A stretch of 64,000 nt of DNA from JAZKHT01 sp040385245 (GCA_040385245.1 JAZKHT010000008.1:1-64000); one strand, 5' to 3'. Counted from the stretch's first letter, positions 6,956 to 15,398 are shown. Translations and numbers: made by a program. Notes: generated by a model not told the origin, from the letters alone.

Positions 6956-8713
6956 ATGAGCGAACTTCTGACCTCTGCCCAAATGCGCGCCATCGAAGCC
7001 GCGGCCATATCCGGCGGCCGCGCAACGGGGCTGGACCTGATGGAGCGGGCGGGTCGCGGCGTGGTCGAGGCGGTGTTCACCGCATGGCCGGACCTGCGGG
7101 CTGGGTCGTTTCGCGGGGTGGTGTTCTGCGGGCCAGGTAACAATGGCGGTGATGGTTATGTCATTGCGCGCCTTTTGGCGGGCTGGGGCTGGCAGGTTGC
7201 TGTTCATGCATTGGGTGACCCCGTCACCGCTGATGCGGCGGCGATGCGTGCGCGGTGGGACGGGCCGGTGCGGGCGCTGGACGCAGTGGACTGGGACGAT
7301 CTGCGCGGTGCTGCGCTGGTGGTGGATGCGATGTTCGGCACAGGCCTTGCGCGTGACGTGGGGCCGGGCGTCTGGGGCGCGCTGGCCATGGCGCAGGACA
7401 GCGGCTGCCGGATCGTTGCGGTGGATATCCTGTCGGGGATTTGTGCCGACAGTGGCCGTGTCCGGGCGACGGGCGGTTATCTGGACCGCGCGATTGATCT
7501 GACGGTGACCTTCGAGAGGGCAAAGCTGGGCCATCATCTGGATCAGGGTGCTGTTCTTGGGGGCGGGCTGGTGGTTGTGCCGATCGGGCTTGGCTTCGAA
7601 ATGGAGGCGCTGCTGCGCAGCGACGAGACGGTGGTGGATCTTGCCGGGCCGCAGCGGATTGTGGGCAAGGCTCAGGGGCACAAGTTTACCCATGGGCACG
7701 CGCTGGTGCTGGCAGGCGGGCCGGGGCGGGGCGGGGCCGCCCGACTGGCCGCGCGGGGCGCGTTGCGCGTGGGCGCGGGGCTGGTGACGGTCGCCTGCCC
7801 ACCGGATGCGCTGGCGGAAAACGCGTCCCGTTTGGATGCGGTGATGCTGTGCGCCGTGGCCGGGGCAGAGGCGTTGGCGGGGGTCTTGCAGGATCCGCGG
7901 ATCAACGCGCTGTGTCTGGGGCCGGCAATGGGGACGGGTGCGCGAGAGGCGGGGGTGGTTGCGGTGGCATTGAGGATTTCGGCCCCAGCCGTCTTGCGCG
8001 ATGACGCCCCCCTATCCCCTGCCCACGTGGGAGAGGGGCGGCACGCGGGGCTTTCCTTGGGCGCGACGGTTGATCATCAAACGCGCGCCCCAGTGGCAAA
8101 AGGGTGGGGCCCGTTGGGGGGCGACGATGTCGGTCCGCCCATCGGCGCAACGGGTGATGATCAAACGCGTCCCCTCCCACCCGTGGGGAGGGGAGAGGGG
8201 TGGGGAACGCGTTCGTTGGTGCTGGATGCCGATGCCCTGACTGTCCTGTCGCATGAGCCGACCCTGTTCGCCGCCCTTCATGCGGGCTGCGTCCTGACCC
8301 CCCATGCGGGGGAATTCGCGCGTTTGTTCCCAGGCATTGCCGCGCAACTGGCCGCGCCTGCTGACGAAGGCCGCACCTTTTCCAAGGTCGATGCCACGCG
8401 GGCGGCGGCGAAATTGGCGGGCTGCGTGGTGCTGTTCAAAGGGGCCGATACGGTGATTGCCGCGCCGGACGGGCGCTGTGCCATCAGTTCCGCCGCCTAT
8501 GACCGGGCGGCCCCTTGGCTTGCGACGGCGGGGGCGGGCGATGTGCTGGCGGGCTTCATCACCGGGTTGCTGGCGCGGGGTCTGTCCCCGTTCGAGGCGG
8601 CGCAGGCCGGGGCCTGGCTGCATGTCAGCTGCGCGCGCAGTTTCGGGCCAGGGTTGATCGCGGAAGACCTGCCCGAGGAATTGCCCCGCGTTTTCCGGGC
8701 GTTGAGTCTGTGA
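6956..8713 (+). CDS. nnr: Bifunctional NAD(P)H-hydrate repair enzyme (epimerase and ADP-dependent dehydratase)
   Basis: 585 aa, fusion of the YjeF N-terminal NAD(P)HX epimerase (about residues 1-225, GPGNNGGDGYVIARLL motif) and the ribokinase-fold ADP-dependent NAD(P)HX dehydratase (about 230-585, TAGAGDVLAGFITGLL near the C-terminus). It restores hydrated NADH and NADPH. The protein is some 70 residues longer than usual because residues about 349-419, between ISAPAV and SLVLDADAL, are a repeat-derived, glycine- and proline-rich insertion (see the repeat entry). Catalytic motifs lie outside it and the frame is intact. The start has only a weak GGGA upstream. Divergent from glnB. Confidence 0.92.
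   Translation: MSELLTSAQMRAIEAAAISGGRATGLDLMERAGRGVVEAVFTAWPDLRAGSFRGVVFCGPGNNGGDGYVIARLLAGWGWQVAVHALGDPVTADAAAMRARWDGPVRALDAVDWDDLRGAALVVDAMFGTGLARDVGPGVWGALAMAQDSGCRIVAVDILSGICADSGRVRATGGYLDRAIDLTVTFERAKLGHHLDQGAVLGGGLVVVPIGLGFEMEALLRSDETVVDLAGPQRIVGKAQGHKFTHGHALVLAGGPGRGGAARLAARGALRVGAGLVTVACPPDALAENASRLDAVMLCAVAGAEALAGVLQDPRINALCLGPAMGTGAREAGVVAVALRISAPAVLRDDAPLSPAHVGEGRHAGLSLGATVDHQTRAPVAKGWGPLGGDDVGPPIGATGDDQTRPLPPVGRGEGWGTRSLVLDADALTVLSHEPTLFAALHAGCVLTPHAGEFARLFPGIAAQLAAPADEGRTFSKVDATRAAAKLAGCVVLFKGADTVIAAPDGRCAISSAAYDRAAPWLATAGAGDVLAGFITGLLARGLSPFEAAQAGAWLHVSCARSFGPGLIAEDLPEELPRVFRALSL
8001..8212 (+). repeat. In-frame palindromic repeat insertion within nnr
   Basis: Segment absent from the expected family alignment. 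It has a hairpin-forming C/G-rich motif at each side (palindrome CCCACGTGGG at 8022-8031; a CCCCTCCCAC arm opposed to GTGGGGAGGGG at about 8171-8194). Inside are two 26-nt direct repeats with 23 identities at 8060-8085 and 8144-8169, encoding GATVDHQTR and GATGDDQTR. The reading frame stays open across it. Boundaries are approximate. Confidence 0.65.
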
Positions 8714-8909
8714 TCGGCGAGGATTTCAGGCAAGATCGCGCCACATTCCGGCGTAGAAATCCGGCGTGGATGCGCACCGGGGCCATGCTTTGGCGGGGCC
8801 TTATTTTCCTCTCGCATCCCCCGTGCCGCTTTGTTAGAAGGCCATGGATTTTCAAGGCGTGCCGTTCCGCCCCTTTGTGGTGCGGGAAAGGGTGCGCTTT
8901 GGGCGATTT

Positions 8910-8994
8910 GCGGGTGTGGCGAAATTGGCAGACGCACCAGATTTAGGTTCTGGCGCCGCAAGGCGTGGGGGTTCAAGTCCCTCCACCCGCACCA
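8910..8994 (+). tRNA. tRNA-Leu (anticodon UAG)
   Basis: Acceptor stem GCGGGTG pairs with CACCCGC, followed by A and encoded CCA (8992-8994). The anticodon stem is 8937-8941/8949-8953 with loop TTTAGGT, giving UAG at 8944-8946. A long variable arm and the TTCAAGTCC T-arm fit a class II leucine tRNA. It reads CUN codons. Confidence 0.96.
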
Positions 8995-9018
8995 GAGGTA
9001 GGAAAGAAGGACGACGAC

Positions 9019-10353
9019 ATGCAGGTCACCGAGACCCTGAACGAAGGTCTGAAGCGCGGCTACACCATCACGGTGACTGCGGCTGAACTTGAAGCGAAAG
9101 TTCAGGAAAAGCTGGTCGAGGCGCAGCCCGACATCGAGATGAAGGGCTTTCGCAAGGGCAAGGTCCCATTGGCCATTCTGCGCAAGCAGTACGGCCAGCG
9201 CCTGTTCGGCGATGCCATGCAGGACGCCATCGATGGCGCGATGAAGGACCATTTCGACAAGACCGGCGACCGGCCCGCCTTGCAGCCCGAAGTCAAGATG
9301 GTGGGTGGCGAGAGCTGGAAAGAAGGTCAGGACGTCGTCGTCGAGATGTCCTACGAAGCCCTGCCGCCGATCCCTGAGGTCGATGCCAGCAAGATCGTGC
9401 TGGAGCGCCTGATCGTAAAGGCCGATGACGGTGCCGTGGATGAGGCGCTGAAGAATCTGGCCGAAACCTCGCAGTCGTTCGAGGACCGCAAGAAGGGATC
9501 GAAAGCCAAGGACGGCGATCAGATCGTGATCGACTTCAAAGGGTCGGTCGATGGTGATTTCTTTGAAGGCGGCACGGCGGAAGATTACCCGCTGGTTCTG
9601 GGCTCCGGCTCGTTCATTCCGGGCTTTGAAGAGCAGTTGACCGGTGCCAAGGCAGGCGACGAAGTTGCGGTGAACGTGAAGTTCCCCGAAGAATACGGCG
9701 CAAAGCATCTGGCCGGCAAAGACGCGCTGTTCGCCTGCACCGTCAAGTCCGTCAAGGCCCCGAAACCGGCCGAGATCGACGACGAGCTGGCGAAAAAGTT
9801 CGGTGCCGAAGATCTGGCCGCGCTGAAGGGCCAGATCGCAGAACGGCTTGAAGCGGAATACAAAGGGGCCAGCCGCGCCGTGCTGAAGCGCGCGTTGCTG
9901 GACCAGTTGGACGCGATGGTCAAATTCGACCTGCCCGCCAATCTGGTCGAAGCCGAGGCTGCGCAGATCGCACACCAGCTGTGGCACGAAGAGCATCCCG
10001 AGGATCACGGCCACAACCACGCCACGATCGAGCCGACGGACGAGCACAAGACGCTGGCCGAACGCCGGGTGCGCCTTGGTCTGCTGCTGGCCGAAGTGGG
10101 CCGCAAGGCCGAAGTCACCGTGACTGACGCCGAAATGACCCAAGCCGTGTTGGCGCAGGCCCGCAACTATCCGGGGCAGGAGCGCGCCTATTTCGAGTTT
10201 GTTCAGAAGAATCAGCAAGTGCAGCAGCAGCTGCGCGCGCCGATCTTTGAAGACAAGGTCGTTGACCACATCGTTGCCGGGGCGAAAGTCACCGACAAGG
10301 AAGTCGGCAAGGAAGACCTTCAGAAAGCCATCGAAGCGCTTGACGAGATGTGA
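9019..10353 (+). CDS. tig: Trigger factor, ribosome-associated chaperone
   Basis: 444 aa peptidyl-prolyl isomerase and chaperone that binds nascent chains at ribosomal protein L23. The ribosome-binding signature is seen as MKGFRKGKVP near residue 38, the FKBP-like domain around residues 160-245 (GDQIVIDFKGSVDG, GSGSFIPGFEEQL), then the helical C-terminal arms. ATG 9019 has GAAAGAAGG upstream and follows the tRNA-Leu gene by 24 nt. It is usually next to clpP in many bacteria, but not here. Followed by a terminator. Confidence 0.96.
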   Translation: MQVTETLNEGLKRGYTITVTAAELEAKVQEKLVEAQPDIEMKGFRKGKVPLAILRKQYGQRLFGDAMQDAIDGAMKDHFDKTGDRPALQPEVKMVGGESWKEGQDVVVEMSYEALPPIPEVDASKIVLERLIVKADDGAVDEALKNLAETSQSFEDRKKGSKAKDGDQIVIDFKGSVDGDFFEGGTAEDYPLVLGSGSFIPGFEEQLTGAKAGDEVAVNVKFPEEYGAKHLAGKDALFACTVKSVKAPKPAEIDDELAKKFGAEDLAALKGQIAERLEAEYKGASRAVLKRALLDQLDAMVKFDLPANLVEAEAAQIAHQLWHEEHPEDHGHNHATIEPTDEHKTLAERRVRLGLLLAEVGRKAEVTVTDAEMTQAVLAQARNYPGQERAYFEFVQKNQQVQQQLRAPIFEDKVVDHIVAGAKVTDKEVGKEDLQKAIEALDEM

Positions 10354-10391
10354 TAAAAGGGCCGGAGAGGGAAACCTTTCCGGCCTTTTCC
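10354..10391 (+). terminator. Intrinsic terminator of tig
   Basis: AAAAGGGCCGGAGAGG / CCTTTCCGGCCTTTT stem with a GAAA loop and a short T run, immediately after the tig stop. Confidence 0.8.
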
Positions 10392-10487
10392 CCCTTGGGT
10401 GAAGGGGTTGTGCTGTGTGTGGGTGACGGGGCTGACCGATGCCGGTCCCGCTGTAAGTAACGGGCCTGCAGGGGGGGCCTTGGACAG

Positions 10488-11360
10488 ATGATGTTCAGAC
10501 GGACCGAGATCGCGGCAGACGCGGCCGAAACCGCGCGCCTTGCGGCATTGACCCCGCCGGTGCGGGCCCTGACGGCGGACAGACCCTTGCCCTTTGCGCC
10601 GGCCGGGCGGGCGATGCCCTTGTTTTTCCTACATATTCCACGAACCTCAGGCGGCAGTCTGGTGTCGCGTCTGCGGCAGCTTTACGGGGACGATAATGTG
10701 ACCGCGCAGGCGCAGGATCGGGTGATGTCGGTTGCCTTGCGCAAATCCGGCACGATGGCCACCGATTGCGTGGCCGGAACCATCCCGCTGATCCGGTGGG
10801 AGCTGTATCAGGGCACCGCGCTGTATCGGCGTATCACCTTGCTGCGCGATCCTTGGGCGCGGCTGGTGTCGCATATCAACTGGGTGGACCGGTTCAACAA
10901 CGGCACACCCTATCCCGACGATCCGGCACAGGCCGCAGCCCTGCGCAGCATGGCCGAGGCGGTGGGGCGGACCGACTTTGCGTCGCGCACCAGTCTGGCG
11001 CGGTTTTGCCGGTTGGCAAAGCAGGTGGAAGGCGGGTTCGACAATTTGCAGGTGCGGATGCTGTTGACCGGGTCGATGGCGGCGATGGTCAAGCCGCTGT
11101 TCCCCCGCGATGTGGACAAGGCGTTGCAGAACCTTGAGGCCTTTGCGATGGTCGGCTTTTGCGAGGATCAGTCCACCATCCAGCGCAAGCTGTCGGGATT
11201 GGTGGGCCTGCCCGCCCGGCGCGAAGTGCTGTTCGAAAACGCGGGAAAAGGCCAGACCCTGACGCTGCGCAACGATCTGGCGCGCGAGGTGCTGGAGCCG
11301 TGGTTCGTGGCGGACCTTGAACTTTACAATCGTGCCAAGGCGTTGGCGGGTTTGGTCTGA
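10488..11360 (+). CDS. Sulfotransferase family protein
   Basis: 290 aa. The PAPS 5'-phosphosulfate loop HIPRTSGGSL (residues 49-58) and the 3'-phosphate motif LLRDPWARLVSH near residue 120 are typical of the carbohydrate sulfotransferase (Sulfotransfer_2) group. It would move a sulfate group from PAPS to a sugar or lipid hydroxyl; the acceptor cannot be told. No polysaccharide cluster is adjacent. Its last 37 nt overlap the 3' end of the convergent transporter gene. Start ATG 10488, with ATG 10491 also possible. Confidence 0.75.
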   Translation: MMFRRTEIAADAAETARLAALTPPVRALTADRPLPFAPAGRAMPLFFLHIPRTSGGSLVSRLRQLYGDDNVTAQAQDRVMSVALRKSGTMATDCVAGTIPLIRWELYQGTALYRRITLLRDPWARLVSHINWVDRFNNGTPYPDDPAQAAALRSMAEAVGRTDFASRTSLARFCRLAKQVEGGFDNLQVRMLLTGSMAAMVKPLFPRDVDKALQNLEAFAMVGFCEDQSTIQRKLSGLVGLPARREVLFENAGKGQTLTLRNDLAREVLEPWFVADLELYNRAKALAGLV

Positions 11361-12298
11361 CGTCGGTCACGCCCTTCGCGCCACAGGACGTACAGACCGG
11401 CACCCACGATGATGGTGATGCCGATCCAGCCGGTGACGTCGGGCCAGTCGCCCCAGATCATCCAGCCGTACAGAACGCTCCAGATCAGGCCGGTGTATTC
11501 AAAGGGGGTGACCACGCTTGCCTCGGCGATGCGGTAGGCTTGGGTCAGCAGGGTCAGCCCAAGGGCGGCGACGACGCCGCAGGACATCATCAGCATCAGA
11601 TCGAACGGCGTGGGTGTGGTCCAGCCGCGCAACAGGAAGGCAAGGCTGGGGTGCGCCTCGGCGGCGAATGCACCTGAGCCAAGGACGGCAGACATGATAA
11701 GGGCCGCGCCCAGGAACACCGCATTGCCCCAGAATGCCAGCGCCGCCGCGGTTTCGGTGGTGCCAAGCTTGCGCGCCGATATCATCGAGACGGCATAGGT
11801 CAGGCCCGAAAACACCGGCAGGATGGCCGCCCAGTCGAACAGGTCGCCGCCCGGTCGCACCATGATGACGACGCCGACAAAGCCCGCCAAAAGCGCCGTC
11901 CAGCGCCGGGGACCGACCGATTCCGACAGGAACACCACGGACAGGACCGTGATGAACAGCGGGGCCGAGAAATACAGCGCCACAGTCGTGGCCATCGGCA
12001 GCGCGGCCAGCGCAAGGTAATAGGTGGTGTAGGCCAGAAACATCACGACGCCGCGCAGGATCATCCGCCGCGTGCCGGGGGTGAACAGGGTTGCCGTGCC
12101 CCCTTCGATCCGCAAAAGCAGCAGCAGAAAGGGGATCGCGGTCAGGCTGCGCAGGACCATCGCCTGATGCAACGGATACTCCCCCGACAGCCATTTCAGG
12201 ATCAGGTCCTGCACCGAAAAGACGGCAATTCCGGCCACCAGAAAGGCTATTCCGCGTGCGGACTCGCGGCGCATCTGGGGCAGGGGGATGGGGGTCAT
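11324..12298 (-). CDS. DMT-superfamily (EamA) transporter
   Basis: 324 aa inner-membrane protein with about ten hydrophobic segments in two EamA repeats (first ending near VVIMVRPGGDLFD, second ending IIVGAGLYVLWRE). These are drug/metabolite exporters, often of amino acids or purine-like compounds; the substrate cannot be predicted. Not in an evident operon. Start ATG 12298 begins MTPIPLPQMRRESARG. Its 3' end overlaps the sulfotransferase gene convergently. Confidence 0.85.
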   Translation of the reverse strand: MTPIPLPQMRRESARGIAFLVAGIAVFSVQDLILKWLSGEYPLHQAMVLRSLTAIPFLLLLLRIEGGTATLFTPGTRRMILRGVVMFLAYTTYYLALAALPMATTVALYFSAPLFITVLSVVFLSESVGPRRWTALLAGFVGVVIMVRPGGDLFDWAAILPVFSGLTYAVSMISARKLGTTETAAALAFWGNAVFLGAALIMSAVLGSGAFAAEAHPSLAFLLRGWTTPTPFDLMLMMSCGVVAALGLTLLTQAYRIAEASVVTPFEYTGLIWSVLYGWMIWGDWPDVTGWIGITIIVGAGLYVLWREGRDRRQTKPANALARL

Positions 12299-12492
12299 GG
12301 TGCACTCCTCGGTCTGGGCAAGGTAGCGCGGGGGGTGGGCGTTGCTGTGGATTTCCCGACATCAAAGGTCGTCAAAGAGCGTTGTGCCGGGCGTTCGTTC
12401 AGGCCGGGCGTTCTTAGCATGGTCCCGTGCCGGGCATCACGGGTCCGGGCCGGGTGCCTTTATTGACGGCTGGACGGTATGGTCCTTGGCCA

Positions 12493-12528
12493 AAGAAAAA
12501 ACCGCGCCCGGTTGCCCGGACGCGGTTC
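12493..12528 (-). terminator. Intrinsic terminator of the rpsF-rpsR-rplI operon
   Basis: On the minus strand, AACCGCG and CGCGGTT arms enclose a second CCGGGCAACCGGG hairpin, and a run of T follows. It is 22 nt beyond the rplI stop. Confidence 0.8.
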
Positions 12529-12549
12529 GAATCTGCCGGTAAGGGCGGA

Positions 12550-13119
12550 TTATTCTTCGTTGGCAGCGCCACCGAGATCGTCGAACAGTTCGGCAATCTC
12601 GAAATCCGCAGCAGCTTCGGCTTCGGCGGCGAGTTCCTGAATGGACTTGCCCGAGGCCTGCAGTGCTGCTTCTTCGATCGAGCGGGCGACGTTCATCGAG
12701 ATTTTCACGGTCACTTCCGGGTGCAGGACCACGGAAACGGTGTGAATGCCAAGGTCCTTGATCGGACGGTCGAGAACGACCTGATCCCGCTTGACGGTGA
12801 AGCCCGCGTCGGTTGCGGCGTCGGCGGCGTCACGGGTGGTGACAGAGCCATACAGCGCGCCCGAATCGGATGCCGACCGGATGATGATGAAGATCTGGCC
12901 GTCCAGCTTTTCGCCGACGACTTCGGCTTCTTTCCGGGTTTCCAGGTTGGTGGCCTGCAGTTGGGCCTTTTTCGCTTCGAACGACTTGATGTTGGCGTCG
13001 TTGGCGCGAAGGGCCTTGCCTTGCGGCAGCAGGAAGTTGCGGGCGTAGCCGTCCTTGACGTTGACGACTTCACCCATCTGGCCGAGCTTGGCCACGCGCT
13101 GAAGGAGGATGACTTGCAT
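12550..13119 (-). CDS. rplI: 50S ribosomal protein L9
   Basis: 189 aa bL9. The N-terminal signature MQVILLQRVAKLGQMGEVV and KDGYARNFLLPQGKA are diagnostic; a central helix and a C-terminal rRNA-binding domain follow. The acidic C-terminal tail (DFEIAELFDDLGGAANEE) extends beyond the E. coli length of about 149, as is usual in alphaproteobacteria. Last gene of rpsF-rpsR-rplI, 13 nt after rpsR, with GAAGGAGG-like sequence before its ATG. Confidence 0.97.
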   Translation of the reverse strand: MQVILLQRVAKLGQMGEVVNVKDGYARNFLLPQGKALRANDANIKSFEAKKAQLQATNLETRKEAEVVGEKLDGQIFIIIRSASDSGALYGSVTTRDAADAATDAGFTVKRDQVVLDRPIKDLGIHTVSVVLHPEVTVKISMNVARSIEEAALQASGKSIQELAAEAEAAADFEIAELFDDLGGAANEE

Positions 13120-13132
13120 GTGCGTGTTCCCC

Positions 13133-13360
13133 TTACTTCACGGCGTAGGGCAGCAGGGCGAGGAAACGGGCACGCTTGATGGCCTGGGCCAGTTCACGCT
13201 GCTTCTTCGCCGAGACGGCGGTGATACGGGACGGCACGATCTTGCCACGCTCGGAGATGTAGCGCTGCAGCAGACGTGTGTCCTTGTAGTCGATCGCAGG
13301 AGCATTGTCGCCCGAGAAGGGGCAGACCTTGCGGCGGCGGAAAAACGGTTTGTTCGCCAT
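13133..13360 (-). CDS. rpsR: 30S ribosomal protein S18
   Basis: 75 aa bS18, small-subunit platform protein that binds S6. The KVCPFSGDNAPAIDYKD and RIVPSRITAV-type segments are characteristic (here GKIVPSRITAVSAKKQRELA). It lies between rpsF and rplI with short spacers, and is expected to be co-regulated with S6. Confidence 0.97.
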   Translation of the reverse strand: MANKPFFRRRKVCPFSGDNAPAIDYKDTRLLQRYISERGKIVPSRITAVSAKKQRELAQAIKRARFLALLPYAVK

Positions 13361-13383
13361 GGGTTATGGTCCTTTCCTGCTGA

Positions 13384-13851
13384 TCAACGCGGACGACGGT
13401 CGCCGCCGCCGAAGCCGCCACGGTCGCCACCGCGATCGCCGCCACGGTCGGGACGATCACCAAAGCTGCGCTCGCGGCGTTCGCCACCGCCAAAGCCGCC
13501 TTCGGGACGGTCGCCACGTTCACGCTCGTCACGCTTTTGCATCTGCACCGAGGGGCCGTCGCCATGGGCGTCAACCTTGATGGTCAGAACGCGCATCACG
13601 TCGTCGTGCAGGCGCATCAGGCGTTCCATTTCCTGAACGGCAGCCGAGGGGGCGTCCGATTTCAGAAAGGCGTAGTGGCCCTTGCGGTTCTTGTTGATCT
13701 TGTAGGCCATCGTCTTGACGCCCCAGTATTCGTGTTCAACGACTTTGCCGCCGTTGTCCGCGAGAACCGTGGAGAAATGTTCGATAAGGCCTTCGGCTTG
13801 CGTGTTGGACAAATCCTGACGCGCAATAAAGACATGCTCGTAAAGCGGCAT
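13384..13851 (-). CDS. rpsF: 30S ribosomal protein S6 with Arg/Gly-rich tail
   Basis: 155 aa bS6. The core is residues 1-100 (MPLYEHVFIARQDLS, YWGVKTMAYKINKNRKGHYAF); the S18-binding partner is encoded next. Residues about 105-155 form a low-complexity tail rich in Arg, Gly, Asp and Glu with repeated DRGGDRGG and GGFGGG units, likely disordered. ATG 13851 has GGAG six bases upstream; an in-frame ATG at 13866 would add five residues. First gene of the operon, behind a good promoter and a candidate autoregulatory leader. Confidence 0.96.
   Translation of the reverse strand: MPLYEHVFIARQDLSNTQAEGLIEHFSTVLADNGGKVVEHEYWGVKTMAYKINKNRKGHYAFLKSDAPSAAVQEMERLMRLHDDVMRVLTIKVDAHGDGPSVQMQKRDERERGDRPEGGFGGGERRERSFGDRPDRGGDRGGDRGGFGGGDRRPR
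13387..13530 (-). repeat. Imperfect RGG/DRGG-coding repeats in rpsF
   Basis: Degenerate short repeats of CGGTCGCCACC type code for the Arg/Gly/Asp tail of S6. This is a low-complexity region likely to vary in length between strains. Confidence 0.6.
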
Positions 13852-13883
13852 GTATGCTCCGTTCATGTGTCGCGCATTTCATA

Positions 13884-13915
13884 GGACGGGCGGTTCGGCC
13901 TTCCGCGGCCCGTCC
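13884..13915 (-). promoter_or_regulatory. Candidate S6:S18 mRNA leader
   Basis: In the rpsF 5' region, a 7-bp stem (13884-13890 with 13909-13915) encloses an asymmetric loop containing CCGAACCG. Known S6:S18 leaders are hairpins with an unpaired CCG, by which the S6-S18 dimer represses the operon. The position between promoter and rpsF fits. Identity is inferred from form and place only. Confidence 0.4.
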
Positions 13916-13958
13916 ACGAGAGGCTGCGCCGGTTCACGTGAGTGCGGAAGGATGCGGC

Positions 13959-13986
13959 CTTATACAGAAAGGCGGCGCGGATGCAA
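13959..13986 (-). promoter_or_regulatory. rpsF operon promoter
   Basis: Minus-strand TTGCAT (13986-13981), 16-nt spacer, TATAAG (13964-13959). It lies upstream of the leader hairpin and rpsF. Confidence 0.6.
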
Positions 13987-13997
13987 GCGTTGCCGCC

Positions 13998-15398
13998 CTA
14001 TGCCTTGTAGGCAAGGCGCAGGCCACCCCAGTGACGGCCCTGCACGTAGATCGGGGCCGAGACATCCTTCATCATCGCATAGATCCCGTTGCCCATGTCG
14101 CGCCGGTAGGCCTGCAACAGAAAGGTGGCACGGTTGCGGCCAGCGGCAAGGCCGACGCGGTCGTTGAAGATGCGGCGGTTGCGGGCGTTGGTGCCGTTCC
14201 AGACGGGATCATTGGTGCGCTGGGGATGCGAGAAGTTGCGGTTGTGGGTCGGCAAATAGCCGTTGCTGTCGACGGCCGCGCAGAACACGATGCGGGGCGA
14301 CAGGTGCAGAACCGGTTCCTGAAGGGCGGGAAGCAGGCGGTCGGTCAGGCTGGTGAACTGCGTCAACACCTGTTCGGGGGTGCTGCCCGGAACCGGTTTG
14401 TAGACGCGGTCGAACAGGGCGGAAAAGGTAATGGCCCCGTTTGCAATGGCAGATTCGAACGCGGCCGAGATCTTGCCCGCAGTTTCGACGGCGGCATTGA
14501 TAAAGGCGCTGTCCACGGTTTCCACCCCCAGCCCGGCACAGGACCCGACCAGCCGTTCACCCGACGAGATCAACCCGGCCAGTTGGCTGCGCGCATCGGT
14601 CAGGCTGACGGCGGCCGCCTTTATGCCGCCCGCAAGGCTGGCGATGCCACGGTCGATCTGCGCCATGGAGGCAAGGGCGGCCTCGGTCGCGCCCGAAATG
14701 CGGGTTTGCTGGGTGTCGACCTGGGTGGTGGCTGCGGTGATGGACGACATGACGGTTGAAAGCTGGTCCGCTTCGCGCCGCACTTCCGCAGCACGGCCAT
14801 CCGCAATGGCCGAGCGTTCGCCAAGGGCCGCGATGTGCCCGTCCAGCACCGACAGGGTGCCCGCGATTTCTTTTGTCGCCTCGGCCGAGCGGTTGGACAG
14901 AATCTTGATTTCCTGTGCGACGACCATGAAACCCTTGCCCGCATCACCCGCCCGTGCCGCCTCGATCGACGCATTCAGGGCCAGAAGGTTGGTGGTGCGG
15001 GCGATCTCGAATATCTCGACCGCGACGCGGCTGACTTCGGCAAGGGCCTGACGCAGGCCGGAAATGCCGCTGGCAAGGTCGGTGACATCGGTGGCAAGCG
15101 CGGTCACATTGGCCAGGGCGCCGGCGATGCGCGCCTCGCCTTCCGTGACGGTATGACGCGCGGTTGAGGTGACGCCAAGTGCCTTGGTCGTGGCGGCGGT
15201 GACTTCCTGATGCTGGCTGGCCATGCGGTCGGCCAACTGGCGAATCTGGTCGATGGTGGTCACCTTGGACGCCAGACCTGCGTCGATGTCATCGATATGA
15301 CCCGACACTTCGGCCAGCGCGATGGACAGGCTGCCCGCATCTTCGGCCAGCATGCGAACGGCATCGGTTTCGGCGGGTTTGCGGGCGGTTGCGGTCAT
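13998..15398 (-). CDS. Soluble methyl-accepting chemotaxis protein
   Basis: 466 aa with no membrane segment. The signalling hairpin is clear near residues 130-185 (TTNLLALNASIEAARAGDAG, KGFMVVAQEIKILSNRS), where CheA/CheW bind. The C-terminal ~150 residues form a Cache/PAS-like sensor region (VDSNGYLPTHN, NFSHPQRTNDPVWNG, RRIFNDRVG, YRRDMGNGIYAMMKDVSAPI), an inverted sensor-last arrangement. It is expected to sit in a cytoplasmic chemosensory cluster. ATG 15398 has GGAAAG eight bases upstream; a GTG at 15404 is alternative. No che genes are adjacent. Confidence 0.85.
   Translation of the reverse strand: MTATARKPAETDAVRMLAEDAGSLSIALAEVSGHIDDIDAGLASKVTTIDQIRQLADRMASQHQEVTAATTKALGVTSTARHTVTEGEARIAGALANVTALATDVTDLASGISGLRQALAEVSRVAVEIFEIARTTNLLALNASIEAARAGDAGKGFMVVAQEIKILSNRSAEATKEIAGTLSVLDGHIAALGERSAIADGRAAEVRREADQLSTVMSSITAATTQVDTQQTRISGATEAALASMAQIDRGIASLAGGIKAAAVSLTDARSQLAGLISSGERLVGSCAGLGVETVDSAFINAAVETAGKISAAFESAIANGAITFSALFDRVYKPVPGSTPEQVLTQFTSLTDRLLPALQEPVLHLSPRIVFCAAVDSNGYLPTHNRNFSHPQRTNDPVWNGTNARNRRIFNDRVGLAAGRNRATFLLQAYRRDMGNGIYAMMKDVSAPIYVQGRHWGGLRLAYKA

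Noticed and set aside
8497..10269. 590-codon frame opposite the nnr end, tRNA and tig
   Set aside because: It crosses the tRNA-Leu gene and mirrors trigger factor codons, so it is a shadow.
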